NCBI GenBank assembly: GCA_021199135.1
Contig: JAJQIQ010000187.1
Location: 3,241-11,703, forward strand
DNA: 8,463 nucleotides
Source: Clostridiales bacterium
Lineage (GTDB): Bacteria; Bacillota; Clostridia; Lachnospirales; Lachnospiraceae
Reading direction: 5' to 3'
Every line of letters starts with the position of its first letter. The first letter of the stretch is position 1. The translations under genes and the position numbers were made by a program. The notes beneath the pieces are model-generated. The model saw only the letters and a program-made list of their open reading frames with translations, had not been told where the DNA came from and did not search any database. Positions 1 through 5,690 of this stretch are shown here, in pieces.

Positions 1-421
1 AGCCGTCGTTGCAGACGGAGTTGCCGCCGAAGTCGATGCGCGAGAACCAGCTCACATAGGGCGAGCCCTCGCGGTTCTTCTTCACGTCCTCAAACGCCCA
101 GAAGCCGCGGCCGACATGGTTGAACACGCCGTCGAGGACGACCTTTATGCCCTCCGCGTGGAGGTTCTTGCAGACTTCGGCGAAGTCCGCATTCGTGCCG
201 AGGCGCGTGTCGATCTTCGTGTAGTCGCGGGTGTTGTAGCCGTGCGTGTCGGACTCGAAGATCGGCGAGAAGTAGATCGCGTTCGCGCCGAGCTTCTTGA
301 TGTGCGGTATCCAGTCGTTCACTTTCGTTATCCTGTGCGTAAGCACCCCGTCGTTCTCGAACGGCGCGCCGCAAAAGCCTAGCGGATATATCTGGTAGAA
401 AACGCTCTCATATGCCCACAT
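1..421 (-). CDS. GH13 alpha-amylase-family glycoside hydrolase, N-terminal part (cut by window edge)
   Basis: This is the first 140 codons of a glycoside hydrolase family 13 enzyme; the rest lies beyond base 1. The protein starts MWAYESVFYQIYPLGF, and FYQIYP is the usual first strand of the GH13 barrel. It continues with a HGYNTRDY segment (residues 60-67) and conserved region I, DGVFNH, at residues 97-102, whose Asp, Asn and His help build the active site. The catalytic Asp and Glu of regions II and III are outside the window. No signal peptide is visible, so a cytoplasmic enzyme acting on maltodextrins or similar alpha-glucans is likely; the exact specificity (alpha-glucosidase, neopullulanase or amylase) cannot be told from this part. 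The ATG at 421 is supported by AGGAGG at 429-434, seven bases upstream. The gene follows a HAD phosphatase after a 100-nt gap. Confidence 0.9.
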   Translation of the reverse strand, partial: MWAYESVFYQIYPLGFCGAPFENDGVLTHRITKVNDWIPHIKKLGANAIYFSPIFESDTHGYNTRDYTKIDTRLGTNADFAEVCKNLHAEGIKVVLDGVFNHVGRGFWAFEDVKKNREGSPYVSWFSRIDFGGNSVCNDG

Positions 422-439
422 TGTTGTTCCTCCTGTGAT

Positions 440-461
440 TTGTTAAATCTTAATTTAATTT
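440..461. repeat. AT-rich intergenic repeat, copy 1 (22 nt, exact match to 4383-4404)
   Basis: These 22 bases occur again exactly at 4383-4404. The core is an inverted repeat, TTAAAT (443-448), CTTA, ATTTAA (453-458). It sits between the GC-rich stem at 465-516 and the Shine-Dalgarno of the GH13 gene. The duplication is seen directly; a role as operator, promoter part or mobile short repeat is only inferred. Confidence 0.7.
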
Positions 462-464
462 TGT

Positions 465-516
465 GCCCGCTCGAAAGTCTCATAAGGGACCCCCTCCCCA
501 AAGATTTTGAGCGGGC
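465..516 (-). other. Long GC-rich stem-loop between the HAD and GH13 genes
   Basis: GCCCGCTCGAAA (465-476) pairs with TTTTGAGCGGGC (505-516), a 12-bp stem with one non-Watson-Crick position. The loop is 28 nt, and on the minus strand it contains the G-rich stretch GGGGAGGGGG. The stem begins six bases after the HAD stop codon. On the minus strand it is followed by ACAAAATTAAA rather than a run of T, so it is a poor intrinsic terminator as it stands. It could be an attenuator, a processing site, an mRNA-stability hairpin or a degenerate terminator. The pairing is seen; function is unknown. Confidence 0.5.
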
Positions 517-521
517 GCAGT

Positions 522-1109
522 TTATATTAGTGTTCTAAGTTCATCAAAATTATTGTGGAACTGGGTTGCGTTTATCCCCGCCGCGCGGGCGCCCTCGACG
601 TTGCTTAAGCGGTCGTCGATGAAGATGCACTCCGATGCCGCGAGCGAGAACTTATCGAGGAAGAGCTCGTAAATACGCATGTCCGGCTTTACGAGGTGTA
701 CGTCCGCGGAGACCAGGATCCCGTCGAAGTAGTCAAACGGCGCGAAGTTCGGGAAATAGTCGTAGAACTTGTCGCTCGCGTTCGAGAGGACGTAGAGCCC
801 AAGTCCGCGCTCCCGCACGTACTCGCAGAACTCTCGTGCCCCGGGGAGGGGCTTCATGCAGATGTCCCACGAGCAGACGCAGTCTTTAAGCGCCTCGTGG
901 TATTTCTCGGGAACCCTCGGGCGAACCAGCTCATAGCGGTCGCCGTCGCTTATCTCTCCCCGGTCCGCCATCGACCACTCAGGACCTAAGAACAATTCTT
1001 TCATAATGATGTCCTTGGACTCCTCATCGGGGCAGAAGGCGTCGAGGGGTATCTGCGGGTTGTAGTCCAGCAGGACGTTGCCCATGTCCATGATCACATT
1101 TCTTATCAT
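522..1109 (-). CDS. HAD-superfamily phosphatase, YihX-like (subfamily IA)
   Basis: A 195-residue haloacid-dehalogenase-type hydrolase. Motif I is DMGN at residues 8-11 (Asp8 the presumed nucleophile), motif II is LSN with Ser109, motif III is Lys141 in VKPD, and motif IV is the acidic pair Asp165-Asp166 in FIDD. The helical cap lies at about residues 16-85. The second Asp of the common DxD is Gly here, as in the DLGN motif of E. coli YihX, an alpha-D-glucose-1-phosphate phosphatase; RGEISD at residues 50-55 is also YihX-like. A sugar-phosphate phosphatase is therefore the best guess, and an alpha-glucan enzyme gene downstream is compatible with that, but the substrate is not proven. The start at 1109 lies just after the crotonase stop (1116-1118) and no Shine-Dalgarno is visible, so translation is probably coupled to the upstream gene. 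Confidence 0.88.
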   Translation of the reverse strand: MIRNVIMDMGNVLLDYNPQIPLDAFCPDEESKDIIMKELFLGPEWSMADRGEISDGDRYELVRPRVPEKYHEALKDCVCSWDICMKPLPGAREFCEYVRERGLGLYVLSNASDKFYDYFPNFAPFDYFDGILVSADVHLVKPDMRIYELFLDKFSLAASECIFIDDRLSNVEGARAAGINATQFHNNFDELRTLI

Positions 1110-1115
1110 AAAATC

Positions 1116-1919
1116 TTAGAAGTCGGTGAGCGTCGCTGCCCTCTTCTCGAGGAACGCGCCCATGCCCTCCTTCTTGTCGTGCGTGTCGTTTACGACGCCG
1201 AAGAGGTTCGCCTCCATCTCGACCGCGTTCTTTATGTCCATGTCGTAGCCGTTGTTGATTGCGGCCTTAGCGACGGAGATCGCGTAGCTGCCGTTCTTTA
1301 TGATCTTCGCGGCCATCTCCTTCGCGCAGTTCATCATCTCCTCCTTCGGAACCACCTTGTTCACAAGGCCGATGCGGTATGCCTCGTTCGCGTCGATGTT
1401 GTCGCAGGTGAAGATCATCTCCTTCGCGCGGCCCATGCCTACGAGGCGGGCGAGCCTCTGCGTTCCGCCGAATCCCGGGATGATGCCAAGGCCGGTCTCA
1501 GGCTGTGCGAATGATGCGTTCTCTGAGGCGATGCGGATGTCGCACGCCATGGCGATCTCGCAGCCGCCGCCGAGCGCGAAGCCGTTTACCGCCGCGATCG
1601 TGACCTGGCGCATGTTCTGGAGCTTGAAGAACGGCTCTGAGGCGCGGATTCCGAATGCGCGGGCCTCCGGCGCGGTGAAGTTCACCATCTCGGCGATGTC
1701 CGCCCCTGCTACGAATGCCTTGAAGTCGTTGCCCTTCTTGTCCGGGCCGCCGGTCAGGATGACGACCTTGACGTCGTCGTTCTTCTCGATCTCCGCAAGG
1801 CAGGTGTTCAGCTCGTCGAGGGTCTCGCTGTTCAGCGCGTTCATCGCGTTCGGGCGCGAGATCTTGAGCACCGCGATCCCGTCCGCAACCTCAAGTAACA
1901 GATTCTTAAATTCACTCAT
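1116..1919 (-). CDS. Enoyl-CoA hydratase/isomerase (crotonase) family protein
   Basis: A 267-residue crotonase-fold protein that probably hydrates a 2-enoyl-CoA, for example crotonyl-CoA to 3-hydroxybutyryl-CoA. The oxyanion-hole segments are FVAGADI (residues 69-75) and ALGGGCE (115-121). Both catalytic acids of true hydratases are present: Glu121 and Glu141 (in QPETGLG). GFGGTQRL at 149-156 is also typical. A short insertion, PDKKGND at 59-65, precedes the first oxyanion segment. No other butyrate or fatty-acid oxidation gene is adjacent in this window, so crt is possible but the substrate is uncertain. The ATG at 1919 is preferred because AAGGAGG lies nine bases upstream and the family N-terminus (MSEFKNLLLE) fits. 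The frame stays open to an ATG at 1973, but those 18 extra codons read as untranslated leader. Confidence 0.92.
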   Translation of the reverse strand: MSEFKNLLLEVADGIAVLKISRPNAMNALNSETLDELNTCLAEIEKNDDVKVVILTGGPDKKGNDFKAFVAGADIAEMVNFTAPEARAFGIRASEPFFKLQNMRQVTIAAVNGFALGGGCEIAMACDIRIASENASFAQPETGLGIIPGFGGTQRLARLVGMGRAKEMIFTCDNIDANEAYRIGLVNKVVPKEEMMNCAKEMAAKIIKNGSYAISVAKAAINNGYDMDIKNAVEMEANLFGVVNDTHDKKEGMGAFLEKRAATLTDF

Positions 1920-1928
1920 CGTAAGTTT

Positions 1929-1935
1929 CCTCCTT
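1929..1935 (-). promoter_or_regulatory. Ribosome binding site that fixes the crotonase start
   Basis: On the minus strand AAGGAGG lies nine bases before the ATG at 1919. It decides against the in-frame ATG at 1973, which has no such sequence in front of it. Confidence 0.8.
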
Positions 1936-1948
1936 AAAATTTTTATTT

Positions 1949-1970
1949 TTTCAAACCGTCTCGGCTGAAA
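1949..1970 (-). other. Small hairpin in the leader of the crotonase gene
   Basis: The plus strand reads TTTCAAACCG, TCT, CGGCTGAAA. On the minus strand this can fold into about nine base pairs with one G-U pair, one bulged U and a three-base loop. It is followed by AAAATAAAAATTTT and then the ribosome binding site. It has no downstream T-run, so it is not a standard terminator; it could shield the 5' end of the message or be chance. Confidence 0.3.
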
Positions 1971-2009
1971 CATGTCCGCGGCGGGCTTGATTTACACTTA
2001 ATAAATAAT

Positions 2010-2969
2010 TTACTCCAGCGCGTTGAAGTCGTGCGAATCGACCTGCACCGCGAACACGAGGAATCGCTTCGTCCCGTAGTTCGCGCAGGTCCACAAGCCC
2101 AGCACCTTGTCGTCGGTCGTCACCTCTATGCCCGAGCCCAGGACGTCGCGGCTTGCGATCGTATTCAGGTAGTCCTCGTAGGTGATGTCGTTGTCCGGGT
2201 TGTCGAAGTCGACATACTCCATCTCGAGGTCGGTGTCGGCGACGTTGAAGTACGCATATACCTGGTAGCGGTAGGCCATCCCGTCCTCGGTGTATATCTG
2301 GAAGTACTGGTGACCGTTGTAGTAATCCGGCTCCGGCTCGTTTCTGTATTTCTTGAGCGAGCCGAACATCGTGCCGTTGTTCATGTTGTGCCCGTATACC
2401 ATCGTGAGCGGATCGTTGAAGTCGGGGTTGTTGTAGCCGCCGACGAAGATGCTGCCCGCCGTCGCCTCCACGCCGAGGTAGGTCTCGCGCAGGTACTTCT
2501 CGTTGTCGCCGCTGTAGAGGACGGGGTAGCTGATGCTGCCGTTCTCCTGATAGATCCAGGCGACGATGTCCGGGTTGACGTTGTTCAGCTCGTCGAAGTT
2601 CACGGAAATCTGCTCGTACCAAGGGATGTCAGGATCCATCATGATCTCCGTCGCCTCCTCGGTGTCCTCGGCATCCACGACAACCCCGTCATCCGTCGGC
2701 TCGGCCGTGTTCGCCTGTGTGCTCTCATTCACGGTGACGTAGGTGTCCACGGTGTCCTGATACATCTTCGCGTCGCGCCAGTCCTTCAGGTATTTCAGGG
2801 CGACATAGGCGGTGCCAGCCGCCACGAGAATGATTCCGATGACGAGGATGACGTTGTAGATCGCGCTGGACTTCTTCTTAGTGGGCTCCTCCGGCTCGTC
2901 AGGCTTTTGGTCTTCCTTTGCCTCTGCCTTGGGCTCTTCCTGTTTCTCCTTGTCCTTCTTTTTTCCCAT
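2010..2969 (-). CDS. Class B sortase (membrane-anchored cysteine transpeptidase)
   Basis: A 319-residue sortase. Family members cleave a sorting motif on secreted proteins and join them to peptidoglycan or to pilin subunits. Residues 1-35 are a highly charged Lys/Glu/Pro-rich cytoplasmic tail, 36-60 are the single membrane anchor, and about 115-319 are the extracellular catalytic domain. The class B opening is clear (NFDELNNVNPDIVAWI, residues 124-139). His194 is in VYGHN, Cys295 in LGLWTC and Arg302 in KRFLVF, which completes the His-Cys-Arg active site. Between anchor and domain is an acidic linker (about 70-115). The ATG at 2969 has AGGAGAG six bases upstream and lies 26 nt after the serS stop, so the two genes are probably cotranscribed. 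No sorted substrate is encoded in the window, so its target is unknown. The variant LWTC instead of the commoner LSTC around the cysteine is noted. Confidence 0.92.
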   Translation of the reverse strand: MGKKKDKEKQEEPKAEAKEDQKPDEPEEPTKKKSSAIYNVILVIGIILVAAGTAYVALKYLKDWRDAKMYQDTVDTYVTVNESTQANTAEPTDDGVVVDAEDTEEATEIMMDPDIPWYEQISVNFDELNNVNPDIVAWIYQENGSISYPVLYSGDNEKYLRETYLGVEATAGSIFVGGYNNPDFNDPLTMVYGHNMNNGTMFGSLKKYRNEPEPDYYNGHQYFQIYTEDGMAYRYQVYAYFNVADTDLEMEYVDFDNPDNDITYEDYLNTIASRDVLGSGIEVTTDDKVLGLWTCANYGTKRFLVFAVQVDSHDFNALE

Positions 2970-2995
2970 ATGATTCTCTCCTGGCTGGTGTCAAA

Positions 2996-4285
2996 TCATT
3001 TTTTTGGAATGAGCTTCTCGGTGCCGCCCATGTACGGCTGCAGCACTTTCGGGATGTTCACGGAGCCGTCCGCGTTCAGGTTGTTCTCGAGGAACGCGAT
3101 AAGCATCCTCGGCGGCGCGACGACCGTGTTGTTAAGCGTGTGCGCGAAATATTTGCTCTTGTCCTTGCCGCGGATGCGGATCTTTAGCCTTCGCGCCTGC
3201 GCGTCCCCGAGGTTCGAGCAGCTGCCGACCTCGAAGTATTTCTTCTGTCGCGGCGACCACGCCTCGACGTCGCAGGACTTGACCTTGAGGTCTGCGAGAT
3301 CGCCGGAGCAGCACTCGAGCGTCCGCACCGGGATGTCCATGCTGCGGAAGAGGTCGACCGTGTTCTGCCAGAGCTTGTCGTACCACATCTTTGAGTCCTC
3401 GGGCTTGCAGACGACGATCATCTCCTGCTTCTCGAACTGGTGGATGCGGTAGACGCCACGCTCCTCTATGCCGTGCGCGCCCTTCTCCTTGCGGAAGCAG
3501 GGCGAATAGCTCGTCAGCGTGTAAGGCAGCGCGTCCTCCTCGTTTATCGTGTCGATGAACTTGCCTATCATCGAGTGCTCGCTCGTGCCGATCAGGTAGA
3601 GGTCCTCGCCCTCGATCTTGTACATCATCGCGTCCATCTCGTCGAAGCTCATCACGCCGTCGACGACGTTGCTGCGGATCATGAAAGGCGGGACGCAGTA
3701 GGTGAAGCCCCGGTCGATCATGAAGTCGCGCGCGTAGGCGATGACCGCGGAGTGGAGCCGCGCGATGTCGCCCATCAGGTAGTAGAAGCCGTTGCCCGCG
3801 ACCTTGCCCGCCGCATCGAGGTCGATGCCGTCGAAGCTCTCCATGATCTCGGTGTGGTACGGAATCTCAAAATCAGGCACGACGGGCTCGCCAAACCTCT
3901 CGATCTCGACGTTGCAGGAGTCGTCCTTGCCAATCGGGACCGAGGGGTCGATGATGTTCGGGATGGTCATCATGATCTTCGTGATCTTTTCGGAGAGCTC
4001 CCTCTCCTGATCCTCTAGCTCGGCGAGGCGCTCGGCGTTTGCCGTGACCTTGGCCTTGACATCTTCCGCCTCGTTCTTCTTGCCCTGCGCCATCAGCGCG
4101 CCGATCTGCTTCGAGAGCGTGTTTCGGCTCGCACGGAGGTCGTCCGCCTCCTTCTGCGCGGCGCGGGCCTTCTCGTCGAACTCAATCACCTCGTCGACGA
4201 GCGGGAGCTTCTGATCCTGAAACTTCTTTTTAATGTTTTCCTTTACCGCGTCCGGGTTCTCACGCAAAAATTTTAAATCAATCAT
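2996..4285 (-). CDS. serS: Seryl-tRNA synthetase
   Basis: A 429-residue class II aminoacyl-tRNA synthetase that charges tRNA-Ser with serine in the cytoplasm. Residues 1 to about 110 form the antiparallel coiled-coil arm that contacts the long variable arm of tRNA-Ser. The catalytic core contains GTSEH (233-237), motif 2 from CFRKEKG (263-269) to RIHQFEKQE (280-288), and motif 3 around NNTVVAPPR (385-393), where Arg393 is the conserved ATP-binding arginine. VGSCSNLGDAQARR (353-366) is also diagnostic. Motif 3 departs from the usual bacterial GSGLAVGR; I recall this form from clostridial SerRS proteins. The ATG at 4285 has AGGGAGGT at 4290-4297. The gene starts just after the glyA terminator, so it should have its own promoter, although I cannot point to convincing -35 and -10 boxes. 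The sortase gene follows 26 nt downstream. Confidence 0.97.
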   Translation of the reverse strand: MIDLKFLRENPDAVKENIKKKFQDQKLPLVDEVIEFDEKARAAQKEADDLRASRNTLSKQIGALMAQGKKNEAEDVKAKVTANAERLAELEDQERELSEKITKIMMTIPNIIDPSVPIGKDDSCNVEIERFGEPVVPDFEIPYHTEIMESFDGIDLDAAGKVAGNGFYYLMGDIARLHSAVIAYARDFMIDRGFTYCVPPFMIRSNVVDGVMSFDEMDAMMYKIEGEDLYLIGTSEHSMIGKFIDTINEEDALPYTLTSYSPCFRKEKGAHGIEERGVYRIHQFEKQEMIVVCKPEDSKMWYDKLWQNTVDLFRSMDIPVRTLECCSGDLADLKVKSCDVEAWSPRQKKYFEVGSCSNLGDAQARRLKIRIRGKDKSKYFAHTLNNTVVAPPRMLIAFLENNLNADGSVNIPKVLQPYMGGTEKLIPKK

Positions 4286-4315
4286 GGGGACCTCCCTGTT
4301 GGATTTTGTGCTTTT

Positions 4316-4333
4316 GTTAAACTCTTATTTAAC
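4316..4333. repeat. AT-rich inverted repeat upstream of serS
   Basis: GTTAAA (4316-4321), CTCTTA, TTTAAC (4328-4333) is a perfect 6-bp inverted repeat with a 6-base centre. It lies between the glyA terminator and the serS ribosome binding site and resembles the 22-nt repeat at 440-461 and 4383-4404. An operator or promoter role is possible but not shown. Confidence 0.5.
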
Positions 4334-4338
4334 TTCCC

Positions 4339-4369
4339 AAAAAGCTCCGCGTCATGTTTCCGCAGAGCT
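4339..4369 (-). terminator. Rho-independent terminator after glyA
   Basis: On the minus strand AGCTCTGCG and CGCGGAGCT form a 9-bp stem with one U-G pair around the nine-base loop GAAACATGA, followed directly by a T-run (the A-run at 4339-4343 on the plus strand). It starts about 38 nt after the glyA stop and ends well before serS, so it should close the secDF-glyA transcript and separate it from serS. Confidence 0.85.
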
Positions 4370-4382
4370 CCTTGATACCATA

Positions 4383-4404
4383 TTGTTAAATCTTAATTTA
4401 ATTT
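4383..4404. repeat. AT-rich intergenic repeat, copy 2 (22 nt, exact match to 440-461)
   Basis: This copy lies three bases after the glyA stop codon (4407-4409 on the plus strand), between that stop and the terminator. The inverted-repeat arms are TTAAAT (4386-4391) and ATTTAA (4396-4401). An exact 22-base match between two gaps about 4 kb apart is unlikely by chance even in AT-rich DNA. Confidence 0.7.
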
Positions 4405-4406
4405 CT

Positions 4407-5657
4407 TTAGAAGCCCACGTTGTTGAGCGGGTACTTGTCGGTGAGCTCCTTTATGATGGCGCGGGCCCGCTCGACTGCGCCCTCGCCCTCCTTTATGATC
4501 ATCGCGATCGCTTCCGCGACCTTGTCGAAATCGTCCTCCTTAAGCCCTCGCGACGTCGCCGCCGGGGTGCCGAGACGAATTCCGCTGGTCACGAACGGCT
4601 TCTGCGGGTCGTTCGGGATCGTGTTCTTGTTCGCCGTGATGTGCGCGCTGTCGAGGAGCTTCTCGACCGCCTTGCCGGTGAGGCCAAACGGCGTCAGGTC
4701 GACGAGCATCAGGTGGTTGTCCGTGCCGTCGGAGACGATCTTTATCCCGCGGCTCTTGAGGCCGTTGCAGAGCGCTTGGGCGTTCTTTACGATCTGGGTC
4801 TGATATTCCTTGAACTCAGGCTGCAGCGCCTCCTTGAGGCAGACCGCCTTCGCCGCGATCACGTGCATGAGCGGGCCGCCCTGCGTCCCTGGGAAGACCG
4901 CCTTGTTGAAGTTGTACTTCTCGTTCGCCGCGTTGCTGCAAAGGATCATGCCGCCGCGCGGGCCGCGGAGCGTCTTGTGGGTCGTCGTCGTCACCACGTC
5001 CGCGTACGGGATCGGGCTCGGGTGAAGCCCCGCCGCGACGAGCCCCGCGATGTGCGCCATGTCCACCATGAGCACCGCGCCGCAGGCGTCCGCGACCTCG
5101 CGGAATTTCGCAAAATCTATCGTCCTCGCGTATGCGCTCGCGCCCGCGATTATCATCTTCGGATGGCACTCCATCGCGATCTCCATGACCTTGTCATAGT
5201 CGATGAAGCCCTCGTCGTTCACGCCGTAGGGCACGATCTTGAAGTATGAGCCCGAGAAGTTCACCGGGCTGCCGTGCGTCAAATGCCCGCCGTGGTCGAG
5301 GTTCATGCCCATCACGGTGTCGCCGGGCTTTAATATCGCAAACTGCACCGCCATGTTGGCCTGCGCGCCAGAGTGCGGCTGGACGTTTGCGTACTCGCAG
5401 CCGAAGAGCTCCCGGGCGCGCTCGCGCGCCAGCTCCTCGACGACGTCCACACACTCGCAGCCGCCGTAGTAGCGCTTGCCGGGGTAGCCCTCCGCGTACT
5501 TGTTCGTCATGATGCTGCCCATCGCGGACATGACCGCCGGACTCACCCAGTTCTCGGATGCGATGAGCTCGATGTGGGTGTTCTGCCTGTCAAACTCGTC
5601 CGTGATCGCCTGCGCGACCTCCGGGTCGACCTCCTTGATATCGTCCAATGTGTACAT
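4407..5657 (-). CDS. glyA: Serine hydroxymethyltransferase
   Basis: A 416-residue PLP enzyme, full length for bacterial GlyA, that interconverts serine plus tetrahydrofolate with glycine plus 5,10-methylenetetrahydrofolate in the cytoplasm, the main source of one-carbon units. The PLP lysine is Lys228 in [14 protein letters not shown] (223-236). Asp199 and His202 in VDMAH contact the cofactor ring. The substrate-side segments [11 protein letters not shown] (29-39) and [16 protein letters not shown] (51-66) are intact, as is SGIRLGTPA (358-366). The ATG at 5657 has AAAGGAGAAA at 5661-5670. It begins 32 nt after secDF and ends just before an intrinsic terminator, so it is probably the last gene of the scfB-secDF-glyA unit. 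Its product serine is the substrate of the next gene's enzyme (SerRS), although the terminator separates their transcripts. Confidence 0.98.
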   Translation of the reverse strand: MYTLDDIKEVDPEVAQAITDEFDRQNTHIELIASENWVSPAVMSAMGSIMTNKYAEGYPGKRYYGGCECVDVVEELARERARELFGCEYANVQPHSGAQANMAVQFAILKPGDTVMGMNLDHGGHLTHGSPVNFSGSYFKIVPYGVNDEGFIDYDKVMEIAMECHPKMIIAGASAYARTIDFAKFREVADACGAVLMVDMAHIAGLVAAGLHPSPIPYADVVTTTTHKTLRGPRGGMILCSNAANEKYNFNKAVFPGTQGGPLMHVIAAKAVCLKEALQPEFKEYQTQIVKNAQALCNGLKSRGIKIVSDGTDNHLMLVDLTPFGLTGKAVEKLLDSAHITANKNTIPNDPQKPFVTSGIRLGTPAATSRGLKEDDFDKVAEAIAMIIKEGEGAVERARAIIKELTDKYPLNNVGF

Positions 5658-5672
5658 TGTTTTCTCCTTTTT

Positions 5673-5690
5673 ATTAAATCAAGGTTTAAT
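5673..5690. repeat. AT-rich inverted repeat at the secDF stop codon
   Basis: ATTAAA (5673-5678), TCAAGG, TTTAAT (5685-5690) is a perfect 6-bp inverted repeat that runs into the secDF stop codon and fills most of the 32-nt secDF-glyA gap. It resembles the other AT-rich palindromes in this window; no T-rich tail or GC stem suggests termination. Confidence 0.4.

Noticed and set aside
440..461. The TTGTTAA half-site in the AT-rich repeat as a Rex (NADH-sensing) operator
   Set aside because: Rex sites need a second TTAACAA half after a short spacer. The second half here is TAATTTA, a poor match in both exact copies and in the serS-upstream variant.
465..516. The GC-rich stem as a standard intrinsic terminator of the HAD gene
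   Set aside because: No T-run follows the stem on either strand, and the 28-nt loop is long for a terminator. It is kept only as an unexplained stem-loop.
1300..1968. Plus-strand open frame of 222 codons opposite the crotonase gene
   Set aside because: It mirrors a well-supported crotonase gene and has no recognisable domain or convincing ribosome binding site.
1920..1973. Longer crotonase start at the ATG at 1973
   Set aside because: The added residues include an Arg/Lys-rich stretch unlike the family N-terminus, and the strong AAGGAGG at 1929-1935 would then lie inside the coding region.
2989..2994. TTGACA on the minus strand just after serS, as a -35 box for the sortase gene
   Set aside because: The matching -10 position would fall on the sortase start codon (ATATGG), leaving the ribosome binding site untranscribed. 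It is most likely chance, and serS-sortase cotranscription explains expression.
2031..3452. Plus-strand open frame of 473 codons
   Set aside because: It runs antisense across the sortase and serS genes, both of which have clear families and ribosome binding sites. The translation is Val/Arg/Leu-rich with no recognisable motif, as expected for a GC-rich gene's opposite strand.
4233..5249. Plus-strand open frame of 338 codons
   Set aside because: It is antisense to glyA and the start of serS and reads through the terminator. Composition is Arg/Val/Asp-rich and no family is recognised.
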